The notes: generated by a model from the letters alone, not told the origin. Shown: positions 19,806 to 28,499, numbered from the stretch's first letter. The stretch: DNA of 34,835 nucleotides from Microseira wollei NIES-4236 (GCF_020521235.1 NZ_BLAY01000107.1:1-34835), one strand, 5' to 3'. Program-made: numbers and translations.

Positions 19806-19955
19806 ATATGGCTAATGGCTAATGGCTAATGGCTAATAGCTAATGATATTACTTGTCAAAAGTCAACCGCGACAACTGACAATAAACAATTAGCAATTAG
19901 CAATTAGCAATTAGCAATAAGCCATTACCAATTACCCATTACCAATTACCCATCA
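19806..19955. repeat. Heptamer repeat block
   Basis: Three successive heptamer runs: ATGGCTA (about four copies from 19807), AATTAGC (about four copies from 19888) and TACCAAT/TACCCAT (from 19926). The first two are inverse-related in part, so the block can fold. It fills the gap between the MFS gene and the glycosyltransferase. Confidence 0.85.
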
Positions 19956-19966
19956 CCAAGACTTGA

Positions 19967-21115
19967 ATGCATATCGCTTGGCTTGGAAAAAAATCACCCT
20001 TTTGCGGCAACGTTACCTACAGTCGGGAAATAACCAACGCTCTGCTAGACAGAGGACATAAGGTTAGTTTCCTCCACTTTGCTACTGACGAATCCGAACC
20101 GGAAAATTGGCCTGACTGTCAAGAAGTTTCCCTACCCTTCTTGTATAAATCTCAGGTTTATACAATTCCTACGCCAAAATCGGGCAAAGTCTTGATGGAC
20201 TCTTTGCGAGACTTAAAGCCAGATTTGGTACATGCTTCGTTAACGCTTTCGCCTTTAGATTTCCTCCTCCCAGAAATCTGCCAAGAGTTAAATTTACCTT
20301 TAGTAGCAACGTTCCACACTCCCTACGCCCGCAAGGGAGCCAAACTCAAATCGGGAACGCAACTGCTAGCCTATCAGCTCTACGCGCCCTTTTTAGCTAA
20401 CTACGATCGCGTCATCGTCTTTAGCGAAATACAGCGAGAACTGTTGGCGAAAATGAGCGTACCGCCAGCGCAGGTAGCGGTAATTCCCAACGGAGTAGAC
20501 GAACAAAAATATTCCCCCGGACCTTCTCAATTCAAGTCAGAATTGCCAGCAGAACGCATTTTTGTCTACCAAGGGCGCATAGCCGTAGAAAAAAATGTAG
20601 AAGCTTTGCTCAAAGCTTGGCAAAAGGCAAAAATGGGGCCAGAGTGTAAATTAGTCATCGTCGGCGATGGGCCGACTCGCTCCTCATTAGAGCCATTTTA
20701 CGACTCGGAATACGGCATCTTCTGGCTGGGATTTGTCGCCGACGAGCAGCGACGGCTCGAAATTCTACGGGGATCTGATGTATTTATTTTGCCTTCTTTA
20801 GTTGAAGGACTTTCCTTATCTCTGTTAGAAGCAATGGCTTGCGGTCTGGCTTGCATCGCCACAGATGTGGGAGCAGATGGCGAAGTTTTGCAAGGGCAAG
20901 CCGGTATAATTGTCAATCCCCAGCGGGTGGTAACTGAGTTGCAAACGCTGCTACCTTTAATGCGAGAGCATACAGAATTTACAGCCCGCTTGGGACAAAA
21001 GGCGCGTCAGCGGATTTTAGAGCGTTACACCCTCAGCCGCAATATCGCTCAGTTGGAAAAACTTTATATCCAGGTATTGCAGCAGCCTCGCCTTCAACTC
21101 AGTCGTCGCGTCTGA
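19967..21115 (+). CDS. Family 4 glycosyltransferase
   Basis: A 382-residue GT-B fold glycosyltransferase using a nucleotide sugar. The N-terminal acceptor domain starts MHIAWLGKKSPFCGNVTYS; the donor domain has YQGRIAVEKNVEALLKAW, KLVIVGDGPTR, GFVADEQRRLEIL and the retaining-enzyme E-x7-E pattern in VEGLSLSLLEAMACG. The length is typical. The acceptor may be a lipid or polysaccharide, which sequence does not decide. Its stop is one base from the stop of the interrupted minus-strand gene at 21117, so the two are tail to tail. Confidence 0.9.
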   Translation: MHIAWLGKKSPFCGNVTYSREITNALLDRGHKVSFLHFATDESEPENWPDCQEVSLPFLYKSQVYTIPTPKSGKVLMDSLRDLKPDLVHASLTLSPLDFLLPEICQELNLPLVATFHTPYARKGAKLKSGTQLLAYQLYAPFLANYDRVIVFSEIQRELLAKMSVPPAQVAVIPNGVDEQKYSPGPSQFKSELPAERIFVYQGRIAVEKNVEALLKAWQKAKMGPECKLVIVGDGPTRSSLEPFYDSEYGIFWLGFVADEQRRLEILRGSDVFILPSLVEGLSLSLLEAMACGLACIATDVGADGEVLQGQAGIIVNPQRVVTELQTLLPLMREHTEFTARLGQKARQRILERYTLSRNIAQLEKLYIQVLQQPRLQLSRRV

Positions 21116-21352
21116 TTTAACGGGTGAAGCTAAGGACCCGATGGCGCTTGGTGTTGCTCCATTCTAGGTCTTCTAGTTCCCGGAGCGCTTTGGCGATCGG
21201 CATTTGGGCGTCTGCTACCAAAAACGAAGTTGAGAGCCTCCGCGCTTCAGCCGGAGGATGAAAACGAGGAACAGGGCAATAGCGCCCGCTGTATGAGTTC
21301 GGACAAAAACCCTGTTATCCTACACAGCCTTGCAGGATAGTGCTATAGTCGC

Positions 21353-22495
21353 ATGGCAGAACTATCAATCACTTTGAAGCTTCCTTTTTACCGCCTTAAT
21401 CGAGTCAAGGCTGACGAGTTTGATCGTCTAACCATCCTCAACACTCAAGTTGCCAACGACCTGCTTAAGGTGGGAAAGTCTGAACGCAAAAAGTTAACGA
21501 GTGCTGCCTTTAAGCACATTGAGATTGGCTCAATGTGGATTAATCAAACCATCCGAAACACCAATGCTAAGACCAAGGTGAAACACTTCAAACCTATGTG
21601 GTTAGAAGTGAACAACCAGGGGTATGAAGTGTTGAAATCGGGTGAAAAGTACACTGTCTCTTTTAGCCTATATCGGGGCAGAAAAGGACGTATCCCTCTT
21701 GAAGTTCATGCAGCGTCGCATACTGAAGTCTTGGACAAGTTGATTGCTCGTGTTGCCAAGCTTGGCACACTCAAGCTCTGCAAGTCCAAAAAGGGGATTT
21801 GGTATGCACTGATATCTGTATCGATGGAAGTTCCCGATGCACAATCAGTAGAACGTTGGATTGGAGTAGATAGAGGACAAAACAATATTGCTGTTGCCGC
21901 ACTTCCCGGTGGGTTTGGCAAGTTTTGGAAAGGTGGACGGGTAAAGGGGTTGAGACGACAGTTTCAACGTACCCGCAAGAAACTCCAACAAGCCAAACAA
22001 CTGAAGGAGGTGAAGCGACTAGAGCAACGTGAAAGACGAATCATGACCCATATCAATCACGTCATCTCTAAAGAACTGGTGCAGCTTGCCAAAGACTTTG
22101 GGATGGGACTGCGGTTTGAAGACTTGAGCGGAATTCGAAAAACATCGAAACAACGCAAGAAAACGAAGTCTGATGCCGCGCTTGATCGTGATAGTTGGGC
22201 GTTCTATCAGCTGGAAGTCTTGACTCGATACAAAGCCATTCGTGCGGGTGTTCCCGTGCAATCTGTTCCGGCTCCCTATACCAGCAAGTCAGACCATCGA
22301 AACGGTGTTCTAGGGAAGCGGAATGGGGACTGGTTTAAAGGCTTTGATGGGTATCGATGCAATGCTGATTGGAATGCCAGCCAGAATATCGGTCAATGGG
22401 TCGGTTTTTCATGCCCCTTGGATCTTCAGAAGGCTGTAGCTGCAATGGCTATGGCTGATGCAAGGGGTGGGGTCGATGACAGTCCCCTTTCCTAG
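21353..22495 (+). CDS. tnpB: TnpB-family RNA-guided nuclease, intact, zinc ribbon lost
   Basis: A 380-residue TnpB homologue in one frame. Catalytic carboxylates are visible: Asp in WIGVDRGQNNIAVAA (RuvC-I), Glu in GLRFEDLSGIRK (RuvC-II) and Asp in YRCNADWNASQNIG (RuvC-III). The coiled bridge QRTRKKLQQAKQLKEVKRLEQ lies between I and II. Where most TnpBs have TSxxCxxCG and a second CxxC, this one reads YTSKSDHRNG and keeps only the Cys of YRCNAD, so the zinc ribbon is absent or rebuilt. By family knowledge it would be guided by the RNA made from the element's right end and cut sites lacking the element, favouring its retention. It ends seven bases before the right-end hairpins. Confidence 0.92.
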   Translation: MAELSITLKLPFYRLNRVKADEFDRLTILNTQVANDLLKVGKSERKKLTSAAFKHIEIGSMWINQTIRNTNAKTKVKHFKPMWLEVNNQGYEVLKSGEKYTVSFSLYRGRKGRIPLEVHAASHTEVLDKLIARVAKLGTLKLCKSKKGIWYALISVSMEVPDAQSVERWIGVDRGQNNIAVAALPGGFGKFWKGGRVKGLRRQFQRTRKKLQQAKQLKEVKRLEQRERRIMTHINHVISKELVQLAKDFGMGLRFEDLSGIRKTSKQRKKTKSDAALDRDSWAFYQLEVLTRYKAIRAGVPVQSVPAPYTSKSDHRNGVLGKRNGDWFKGFDGYRCNADWNASQNIGQWVGFSCPLDLQKAVAAMAMADARGGVDDSPLS

Positions 22496-22501
22496 TGAAG
22501 C

Positions 22502-22575
22502 GTCTATGCGGACGGCTTCAGCCTCCGCATAGACAACCGCTAGAATCCCCCGTCATTCATGCGGGGGAGTGTCAA
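22502..22575 (+). ncRNA. Candidate omega/re-RNA scaffold 3' part
   Basis: Directly after the tnpB stop is a long stem at 22502-22534 (TCTATGCGGA with TCCGCATAGA, inner GGCT with AGCC), then a short stem CCCCCG (22547-22552) with CGGGGG (22562-22567), then AGTGTCAA. In TnpB systems the guide-RNA scaffold ends at the element's right end and the next bases act as guide; here they would be AAAGACTTGCCAGCAAGCTT, part of the interrupted gene. The RNA probably starts further upstream inside tnpB. Confidence 0.6.
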
Positions 22576-22829
22576 AAAGACTTGCCAGCAAGCTTCGCCA
22601 ATTTTTTTATCCCCAAAAACCCCGATAACTTCCCGTTCCCAGGGGAAATTTTGCCAACGATCCCCTACTTCTGGCACAAAACCATCCTCGTCAGCATATC
22701 TCTGAAGTTTAGCGCTGACGGCTCCCAGGATTGAAATATGAAAGGCCATCGATACCACTCCTCACGAGCAAGGCCAAGTCCCAATCCAAGCACTCAACCC
22801 CAGATGTCTGCTCATGCTGAAGCGATTTA

Positions 22830-22970
22830 GGGTGAACCAAAAACCCGGTTTCTGCGTCAATCTCGCGACTCTACAGCCAGGATTTTGCGTAGAAACCGGG
22901 TTTCTAGGAAAAATCGTCGATTTGTAACCAGAGATCCCAGCAACAAACCCGGTTTCTGGGTTCCTGCGTA
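22830..22970. repeat. Cluster of AAACCCGGTTT palindromes
   Basis: Three AACCCGGTTTCT or AAACCGGGTTTCT copies lie within 140 bp, with GCGTAGAAACC and AAAAATCGTCGATTTG linkers also seen at 27140-27880. The gene-free stretch 22750-23263 is otherwise unremarkable; a 68-codon frame at 22985 was not accepted. The porin promoter probably lies in 23150-23250, but no clear -35/-10 pair was identified. Confidence 0.7.
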
Positions 22971-23263
22971 TCACCTTTGTTTTTTTGCCTAAGTCCTGGT
23001 TGTGCTTTTCCTTTTATTTACGTCAAAAGTGTTTTGAATTCTGTATCGTCGTTACCTATTTGACCCTTTTGTCAGGGTTCGACGATATGGCAAAATTATC
23101 TGCGAGCGCAAATATTTCAGACTGGTGGAAATTAATCGAGCTACAATTCCTAATGTGCTTCGCCATACATCATCCCACAGTTGATGGGTAGCGAACTCAA
23201 CAACTAAGAGGTGTTACCGGGTTCCGTATCCGTAAAACTTCAAATTGGTGTGAGGTAAAAAAA

Positions 23264-24946
23264 ATGACCAGATATACTCAGAGCGCTTGGTTGGTCAGTC
23301 CAGCCCTCTTGGGTGCAGCGCTTTTGGTTAGTACGGGGGCAGTGGCAGCAGAAGAACTGTCGCAAAATATACCCCAAACATGGGAAACCCAACTAGCCCA
23401 AGTCTCAGACCTACCTTTATCCGCTCCAGCCAACGGCAGTTTTGAGCAAAGCGACTCAATGGGGCAAGTAACTTCCGTCTCTCAGCTGACCGACGTAGAC
23501 CCGACCCACTGGGCGTTTCAAGCACTGCAATCGCTAGTAGAGCGTTATGGGTGTATAGAAGGATACCCAGACCGCACTTACAGAGGCAACCGGGCGCTGA
23601 CACGCTACGAATTCGCCGCCGGGTTAAATGCTTGCTTAGACCGCATTCAAGAACTAATCGCCGCAGCGGTAGCCGACTTACCCAGTAAAGAAGATATCGC
23701 CGCCATCCGGCGGTTACAAGAAGAATTTGCCGCCGAACTCGCAACCCTGCGGGGACGCGTAGACTCGCTAGAAGCGCGCACAGCCAAACTGGAAGCCCAG
23801 CAGTTTTCCACCACCACCAAACTGACGGGAGAAGCAATTTTCGCCCTGACAGACTCGTTTGGGGAAGATAACGACAACAATACAGTCTTTCAAAATCGAG
23901 TCCGGCTGAACTTAAATACCAGTTTTTCCGGTAGAGATTTGCTGATAACCCGCCTCCAAGCTGGAAACGGCAATCCTTTAGACTTTACCAACACAAACAA
24001 CGGCTTCGAGTTTATTAACACCACTCGCGAGGGTTTCCAAGCGCATCAAGTGTTTGGCAATAACGGCAACGATATTGTTTTAGACACCCTGTTGTATTCA
24101 GTTCCGGTGGGGAATGTCTTCACTCTGACTTTGCTAGCAAATCGCGGTAGGTTTGAAGATTTTACCCCGACTTTGAACCCATTTTTAGAAGACTTTGATG
24201 GGGGTAGCGGCTCGATTTCTGCCTTCGCCCAACGCAACCCAATTTATCGCATCGGCGGCGGACAAGGGATCGGGTTGAGTTTTAAACCAGCGCGGAGTTT
24301 AGAAATCACAGCGGGTTACCTAGCGCCTGAAGGATCGAGTCCGATAGATGGAAGGGGTTTGTTTAACGGATCTTATGCAGCGTTAGGACAAATTACTTGG
24401 ACTCCTATCAGTCGTTTTGGCATCGCCGCTACCTACAATCGCGCTTACTTTGGTAGAAGAGAATTTGGGTTTGATAACGGCGCACTCAACGGCGTTGGCA
24501 ATGGTTTTACAGGTACAAGTTTAGCCAACCTAATTGGTGCTGGAAGTCCAGTTACTAGCGACTCGATAGGCATTCAAATGGCGGCGCGCCTTCATCGCCA
24601 CGTTCAACTGAATGCTTGGGCGGGTTACACCAATGTACACCTGATCGATGACGATATCGATGGCCAAATTTGGAATGGTGCTGTTGCTTTAGCATTTCCC
24701 GATGCGGGTAAGCGAGGAAATGTGGCTGCACTTGTTGTGGGAGTAGAACCTTATCTGACCAATCTTGATGAACTCAATGATTTATTTAAGGATGATATTC
24801 CTTTTCACGTTGAAGGCTTCTACAAGATTCAAGTGACAAATAACATCTCGATTACTCCTGGTGTAATCTGGCTGACAGCGCCTAATCAAGATGCCGATAA
24901 TGATGACATCATCATCGGTACAATCCGAACCACATTTAGGTTCTAA
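23264..24946 (+). CDS. SLH-domain outer-membrane porin (iron-uptake porin type)
   Basis: A 560-residue cyanobacterial porin. A signal peptide covers about residues 1-29 (hydrophobic core LVSPALLGAALLVSTGAVA, cleavage before AEE). An SLH domain follows at about 73-130 (DVDPTHWAFQALQSLVERYG, IEGYPDRTYRGNRALTRYEFA), which ties the protein to the peptidoglycan-linked layer, then a coiled coil (about 135-180) and an OprB-like beta-barrel to the C-terminus, which ends in Phe (TIRTTFRF) as outer-membrane proteins do. Such porins pass inorganic ions and have been linked to iron uptake. The start follows GTGAGGT at good spacing. It stands alone, with repeats on both sides. Confidence 0.93.
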   Translation: MTRYTQSAWLVSPALLGAALLVSTGAVAAEELSQNIPQTWETQLAQVSDLPLSAPANGSFEQSDSMGQVTSVSQLTDVDPTHWAFQALQSLVERYGCIEGYPDRTYRGNRALTRYEFAAGLNACLDRIQELIAAAVADLPSKEDIAAIRRLQEEFAAELATLRGRVDSLEARTAKLEAQQFSTTTKLTGEAIFALTDSFGEDNDNNTVFQNRVRLNLNTSFSGRDLLITRLQAGNGNPLDFTNTNNGFEFINTTREGFQAHQVFGNNGNDIVLDTLLYSVPVGNVFTLTLLANRGRFEDFTPTLNPFLEDFDGGSGSISAFAQRNPIYRIGGGQGIGLSFKPARSLEITAGYLAPEGSSPIDGRGLFNGSYAALGQITWTPISRFGIAATYNRAYFGRREFGFDNGALNGVGNGFTGTSLANLIGAGSPVTSDSIGIQMAARLHRHVQLNAWAGYTNVHLIDDDIDGQIWNGAVALAFPDAGKRGNVAALVVGVEPYLTNLDELNDLFKDDIPFHVEGFYKIQVTNNISITPGVIWLTAPNQDADNDDIIIGTIRTTFRF

Positions 24947-25162
24947 CGCAAGTTGCAAGTTGCTAATTGCTAATTGCTCGCTTGCTAATTGGCATCTGGC
25001 TAATTTAGCATTTTTCCTGACATAGCTATTAGCCGCAGGTTTTAGAATAGATAGATTTTGGCTGCAATAATTTTGGATTGCAACCGAAGTTTTGTTGACT
25101 CGAAAAAATCTAAAATCTGAAATTCATCGCTCAAAATTAACGAAAAAGGAAACTATTGAGTC

Positions 25163-27094
25163 ATGACGGATAACCCATTTTTAGGAGAGCCGAAATTTTC
25201 TAAGTTCTCGAAAATTTTTGGTTTACCCCAGCCACCCACTGCTGGGGAAACGCCTTATCTGGCGTTGAATCTGGGGAAACTTGGCAGGAATCGCACCGTC
25301 GGCGGTTTTGTGGGGGATGCAGAACCGTTTGATTTTTACCGCTTCAGCGTCGATGGGTTAAGCAAAGTCGTCTTGAATCTGAATAAACTGAGTGGGGATG
25401 CGGATCTGTTCCTGTATGAGGACGTTAACGACGATGGCGATATTGAAGCAGATGAACTGATCGGTATCTCTGACAATGGGGGAACCGAACCAGAACAACT
25501 CGACATTGTTTTGAATTCGGGTAATTATTTCGTTTCGGTAGAGCAGTTTGAGGGCGATACAACCTACGATTTGAACATATCGAGAACTGCTATCAATAAC
25601 GTACCGCAAGACTTTGCAGGTAATACTCTAAGCAATGCTCGCAACATTGGCATTCTGAGCAATACTCAAACCTTCAGTGACTTTGTGGGCGATGTTGACA
25701 TCGATGATTTCTACCGTTTCAATCTCGCTACACAAAGCGACTTCAACCTTAACCTCACTTTCTCCGGCTTGACTCCGAATGCTGATGCGGACGTGTTTTT
25801 CGGGGAAGACAGCAACGGCGATGGTGAGGTGCAATTCGATGAAGTTATTGCCTCATCTGAAAACCCAGATACTACTCCAGAAGAGATTAGCCTCAATGCT
25901 TTAGTTCCAGGTGAGTATTTTGTCTTGGTTGAGCAATATGAGGGAGATACAAATTACACATTACAATTGTCAGCGACGCCGGACACGACCCCAGCCAGAC
26001 CAATACCAGCCTCTACAACGCCCAACTATAACTCCTTGTTTGGTTATGGTCTGATTAATGCAGCTGGCGCAGTAGCTGCTGCGACTGGGCGAGCAACTCC
26101 ATTTGCGGATATTCCGGATCTTTCCGGGGCAGTTCCCAATAATAACGTCGTGGATTTAAATCGAATCAACGCGCCTGAAGTCTGGAATCAAGGGTTTACA
26201 GGTCAGGGCGTTATCGTTGCTGTATTGGATACAGGTGTTGACTTGAAGCATCCGGATTTGCAGGCGAATATTTGGGTCAATACTGATGAAATTCCGGGAA
26301 ACGGTGTCGATGATGACCAGAATGGATACGTTGACGATGCGAACGGATACGACTTTTCGGATAATGATGCAGACCCGTCGCCGGTTTTGAGCGAGGAGCA
26401 AGCTCCTCATGGCACTCACGTCGCGGGAACGATTGCTGCGTTAAGAAATGGAGTAACTACGGATATTAACGGCAATCAATACGATATGACTGGGGTTGCC
26501 TACAATGCCCAGATTATGCCAATCAGGGTGCTGGGCGGTCAAAATGGTGCTGGTCGGTTCGAGGATCCGGTTGCTGCTGGTATTGATTATGCGGTTGCTA
26601 ACGGGGCAAAGGTGATTAATATGAGCCTTGGCTTCGGAGGGTCTGACGCCGACCAACCGTCAGACGAGCCACTGGTAAGAGCAGCCCTTGAGCGAGCCAG
26701 AGCGGCAGGAGTTCATGTTGTCGCCATCTCCGCCGGAAATAACAGAGATGATTTCGCCGAAGGTGAGGTGACTCAACCAGCTTTACCAGCTCGCTTGGCA
26801 GCTGATAATTTGGCGCTCGCCGTCGGAGCCTTAGACAGCCGCAATTTGCAGTTTGCCGCGTTCTCTAACCCCGCTGGGGTGACGCCGATCAATTTCGTTT
26901 CTGCACCTGGGGTAGACATCCTCTCGACCACTCCTGGTAACACCTATGACGGTACTTACGATGGTACTTCTATGGCAGCGCCCCACATTGCCGGTGTATT
27001 GGCTCTAATGGTGCAAGCCAATCCGAATCTGACTCCGGGTCAAATTGAACAATTCTTGATTCAAACAGCGAATCTATCCGGGATTACTGTTTAG
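25163..27094 (+). CDS. Subtilisin-like serine protease with two N-terminal PPC domains
   Basis: A 643-residue S8 peptidase. Two pre-peptidase C-terminal-type beta-sandwich domains lie at about 45-140 and 165-270, each with a calcium-like Asp/Asn-rich loop (EDVNDDGDIEADE, EDSNGDGEVQFDE) and a YFVSVEQFEGDT-type strand. A linker holds YNSLFGYGLINAAGAVAAATG. The catalytic triad is Asp356 (AVLDTGVDL), His416 (HGTHVAG) and Ser603 (GTSMAAPH), with Asn in AISAGNN for the oxyanion hole. No standard signal peptide is seen (MTDNPFLGEPKF), so export, if any, uses another route. The start follows AAAAAGGAAAC. No inhibitor or partner gene is adjacent. Confidence 0.93.
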   Translation: MTDNPFLGEPKFSKFSKIFGLPQPPTAGETPYLALNLGKLGRNRTVGGFVGDAEPFDFYRFSVDGLSKVVLNLNKLSGDADLFLYEDVNDDGDIEADELIGISDNGGTEPEQLDIVLNSGNYFVSVEQFEGDTTYDLNISRTAINNVPQDFAGNTLSNARNIGILSNTQTFSDFVGDVDIDDFYRFNLATQSDFNLNLTFSGLTPNADADVFFGEDSNGDGEVQFDEVIASSENPDTTPEEISLNALVPGEYFVLVEQYEGDTNYTLQLSATPDTTPARPIPASTTPNYNSLFGYGLINAAGAVAAATGRATPFADIPDLSGAVPNNNVVDLNRINAPEVWNQGFTGQGVIVAVLDTGVDLKHPDLQANIWVNTDEIPGNGVDDDQNGYVDDANGYDFSDNDADPSPVLSEEQAPHGTHVAGTIAALRNGVTTDINGNQYDMTGVAYNAQIMPIRVLGGQNGAGRFEDPVAAGIDYAVANGAKVINMSLGFGGSDADQPSDEPLVRAALERARAAGVHVVAISAGNNRDDFAEGEVTQPALPARLAADNLALAVGALDSRNLQFAAFSNPAGVTPINFVSAPGVDILSTTPGNTYDGTYDGTSMAAPHIAGVLALMVQANPNLTPGQIEQFLIQTANLSGITV

Positions 27095-27121
27095 GTTGTT
27101 TTCCAGTTGCTAGTTAAATTT

Positions 27122-27220
27122 TCAGGACTTACGCAAACACCAAAGTTTCTCTGAAAAATCGTCGGTTTGGCAACGAAAGATCCCAGCAAGAAACCGGGTT
27201 TCTCTGAAAAATCTTGACGC
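27122..27220. repeat. Partial CAGGACTTACGC element and AAACCGGGTTT copy
   Basis: Starts with the same terminal repeat and first 30 bases as the MITE at 8556, but the matching right end is missing. An AAACCGGGTTTCT palindrome follows. It looks like a composite of repeat fragments directly downstream of the protease gene. Confidence 0.65.
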
Positions 27221-27709
27221 AAACACCAAAGTTTCTCTGAAAAATCGTCGGGAAAGGCAACTCACATCTTGCACCTAGCCGATAACCCGCCAGGGATTCA
27301 AATCCCTGGCTGATAGCTAAAGTCCTCTCAAGAGGACTAAAAGCCTACAGGGCAAGAATTTCAGTTTATTTTAATCGACTTAAGCTAAAAGCCTTTGAAA
27401 TTTATTTCCGGGCGGGTTTTGTCGCTGATTGAGAATGGTGCAAGATGTCAGGCAACGAAATATCCCAGCAAACACCAAAGTTTCTCTGAAAAATCGTCGG
27501 GAAAGGCAACTCACATCTTGCACCTAGCCGATAACCCGCCAGGGATTCAAATCCCTGGCTGATAGCTAAAGTCCTCTCAAGAGGACTAAAAGCCTACAGG
27601 GCAAGAATTTCAGTTTATTTTAATCGACTTAAGCTAAAAGCCTTTGAAATTTATTTCCGGGCGGGTTTTGTCGCTGATTGAGAATGGTGCAAGATGTCAG
27701 GCAACGAAA
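27221..27709. repeat. Direct duplication of a 240-bp unit containing a 185-bp MITE
   Basis: Bases 27221-27460 recur at 27470-27709, a 249-bp offset with essentially no differences by eye. Inside each copy, ACATCTTGCACC (27264-27275; 27513 onward) and its inverse GGTGCAAGATGT (27437-27448; ending 27697) bound a 185-bp element with internal hairpins CAGGGATTCAAATCCCTG and AGTCCTCTCAAGAGGACT. It has no coding capacity. The near-identity indicates a recent tandem duplication of an older mobile hairpin element. Together with neighbouring repeats it fills the gene-free stretch 27095-28037; more AAACCGGGTTT copies lie at 27740-27880. Confidence 0.9.
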
Positions 27710-27913
27710 GATATGCCTCCCTTCCGCACTCGCGTTCGCAGCAAGAAACCGGGTTTCTGTGAAAAATCGTAGGTTTGACAACGAGAGAGCGCAGCAAGAA
27801 ACCCGGTTTCTGTGAAAAAGGTTTCTCTGAAAAATCGTCGGTTTGGCAACGAAATATCCCAGCAAGAAACCGGGTTTCTACGAGCCTCGCGCGTCAGTGC
27901 TAATTCTGTTACT

Positions 27914-27966
27914 ATTGACAGGGGAAGCGATCGCCCATATCATCAGCGATCGCTTCCCCTGTCAAT
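27914..27966. terminator. Strong 21-bp-stem hairpin built on two HIP1 octamers
   Basis: Arms 27914-27934 and 27946-27966 are perfectly complementary over 21 bp with an 11-nt loop, each ending in GCGATCGC, and are followed on the plus strand by CTTTTTG. It lies between the plus-strand protease and the minus-strand Rpn fragment that ends at 28038, so it could stop transcription from either side. Confidence 0.7.
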
Positions 27967-28037
27967 CTTTTTGCTGTTAAAAAATTGTTGATTTCCCAAT
28001 ATGAGGCGCCCGGGTACAGCGTGCCTTTCGCTTTCGC

Positions 28038-28499
28038 TTATTCCCCTGGTACAACCTCATCTAATATTTGCTGGAATTCTGCCAGAGAATTAATTGCGAT
28101 CGCTCTAGTAAAAAGACTTCGCAGCACAGCCGAATCGTTTATCCCGTTGATGACATCGACAATAGAACTTGGCACTTCTCCAAACCGCGTCTGTAGGAAT
28201 TGAATTATATAGTTTCGACTCGCTTGGACAATGCCTTGTTCAATACCTTGTTCAATACCTTGTTCAATACCTTGTTCAATACCTTGTTCAATACCTTGTT
28301 CAATTCCTTGCTGAATCCCTTGTTGAATCCCTTCCTCAATTGCTAGCCGTTCAATACTGGTTACGTAACGCATTCTATCTGCCTCCTCGTAACTTCTCAC
28401 TACTTGTTTAAAACCACGCGCCAATTCTTCTGGTAATACCATTACCCAATCGATAAACCGAAACAATTGCAGAACATCGTCCCGGCTATAGCCTCGTTC
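28038..28499 (-). pseudogene. C-terminal fragment of an Rpn/PD-(D/E)XK transposase-like protein
   Basis: Minus-strand reading GAA CGA GGC from 28499 gives ERGYSRDDVLQLFRFIDW and then VMVLPEELARGF, typical of the C-terminal half of cyanobacterial Rpn-type proteins (recombination-promoting nuclease, DUF4351-like relatives). A tetrapeptide GIEQ (12-nt unit) is repeated about seven times at 28235-28325. The tail ends QILDEVVPGE. The N-terminal nuclease half is missing: upstream of 28499 the sequence is the right end of TnpB element 3, and no matching N-terminal part is found beyond the element up to 29985. It therefore suffered insertion plus loss, or the rest was removed with the far junction. 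Confidence 0.75.

Larger units (their letters stand above)
21225..22578 (+). mobile_element. IS200/IS605-like element with tnpB only (element 2)
   Basis: About 1,354 bp, bounded by AAAAA tracts that restore the host gene when one is removed. The left end has a hairpin at 21237-21257 (CCTCCG and CGGAGG arms) and the right end has two hairpins followed by AGTGTCAA (see the RNA entry). It carries one intact tnpB and no tnpA. The exact edges are ambiguous by up to five bases because of the A tract. Confidence 0.88.
21117..22749 (-). pseudogene. Unknown 92-aa protein gene split by TnpB element 2
   Basis: Reading the minus strand, codons 1-57 run from the ATG at 22749 (GAGGAG eight bases upstream) to 22579, and the rest runs from 21219 to the stop at 21117. 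With the shared five-T tract counted once, the join reads GEACWQVF then LVADAQMPIAKALRELEDL and gives exactly 93 codons including the stop. The intact protein would start MAFHISILGAV and end RHRVLSFTR. It is small, acidic in the middle and has no membrane segment or signal peptide. No family was recognised. The clean in-frame repair suggests the insertion is recent. Confidence 0.85.

Noticed and set aside
22985-23191. 68-codon plus-strand ORF before the porin
   Set aside because: No ribosome site and no recognisable pattern; Cys/Phe-rich random-looking product.
28169-28411. 80-codon plus-strand ORF with a repetitive product
   Set aside because: Antisense shadow of the GIEQ repeat in the Rpn fragment.
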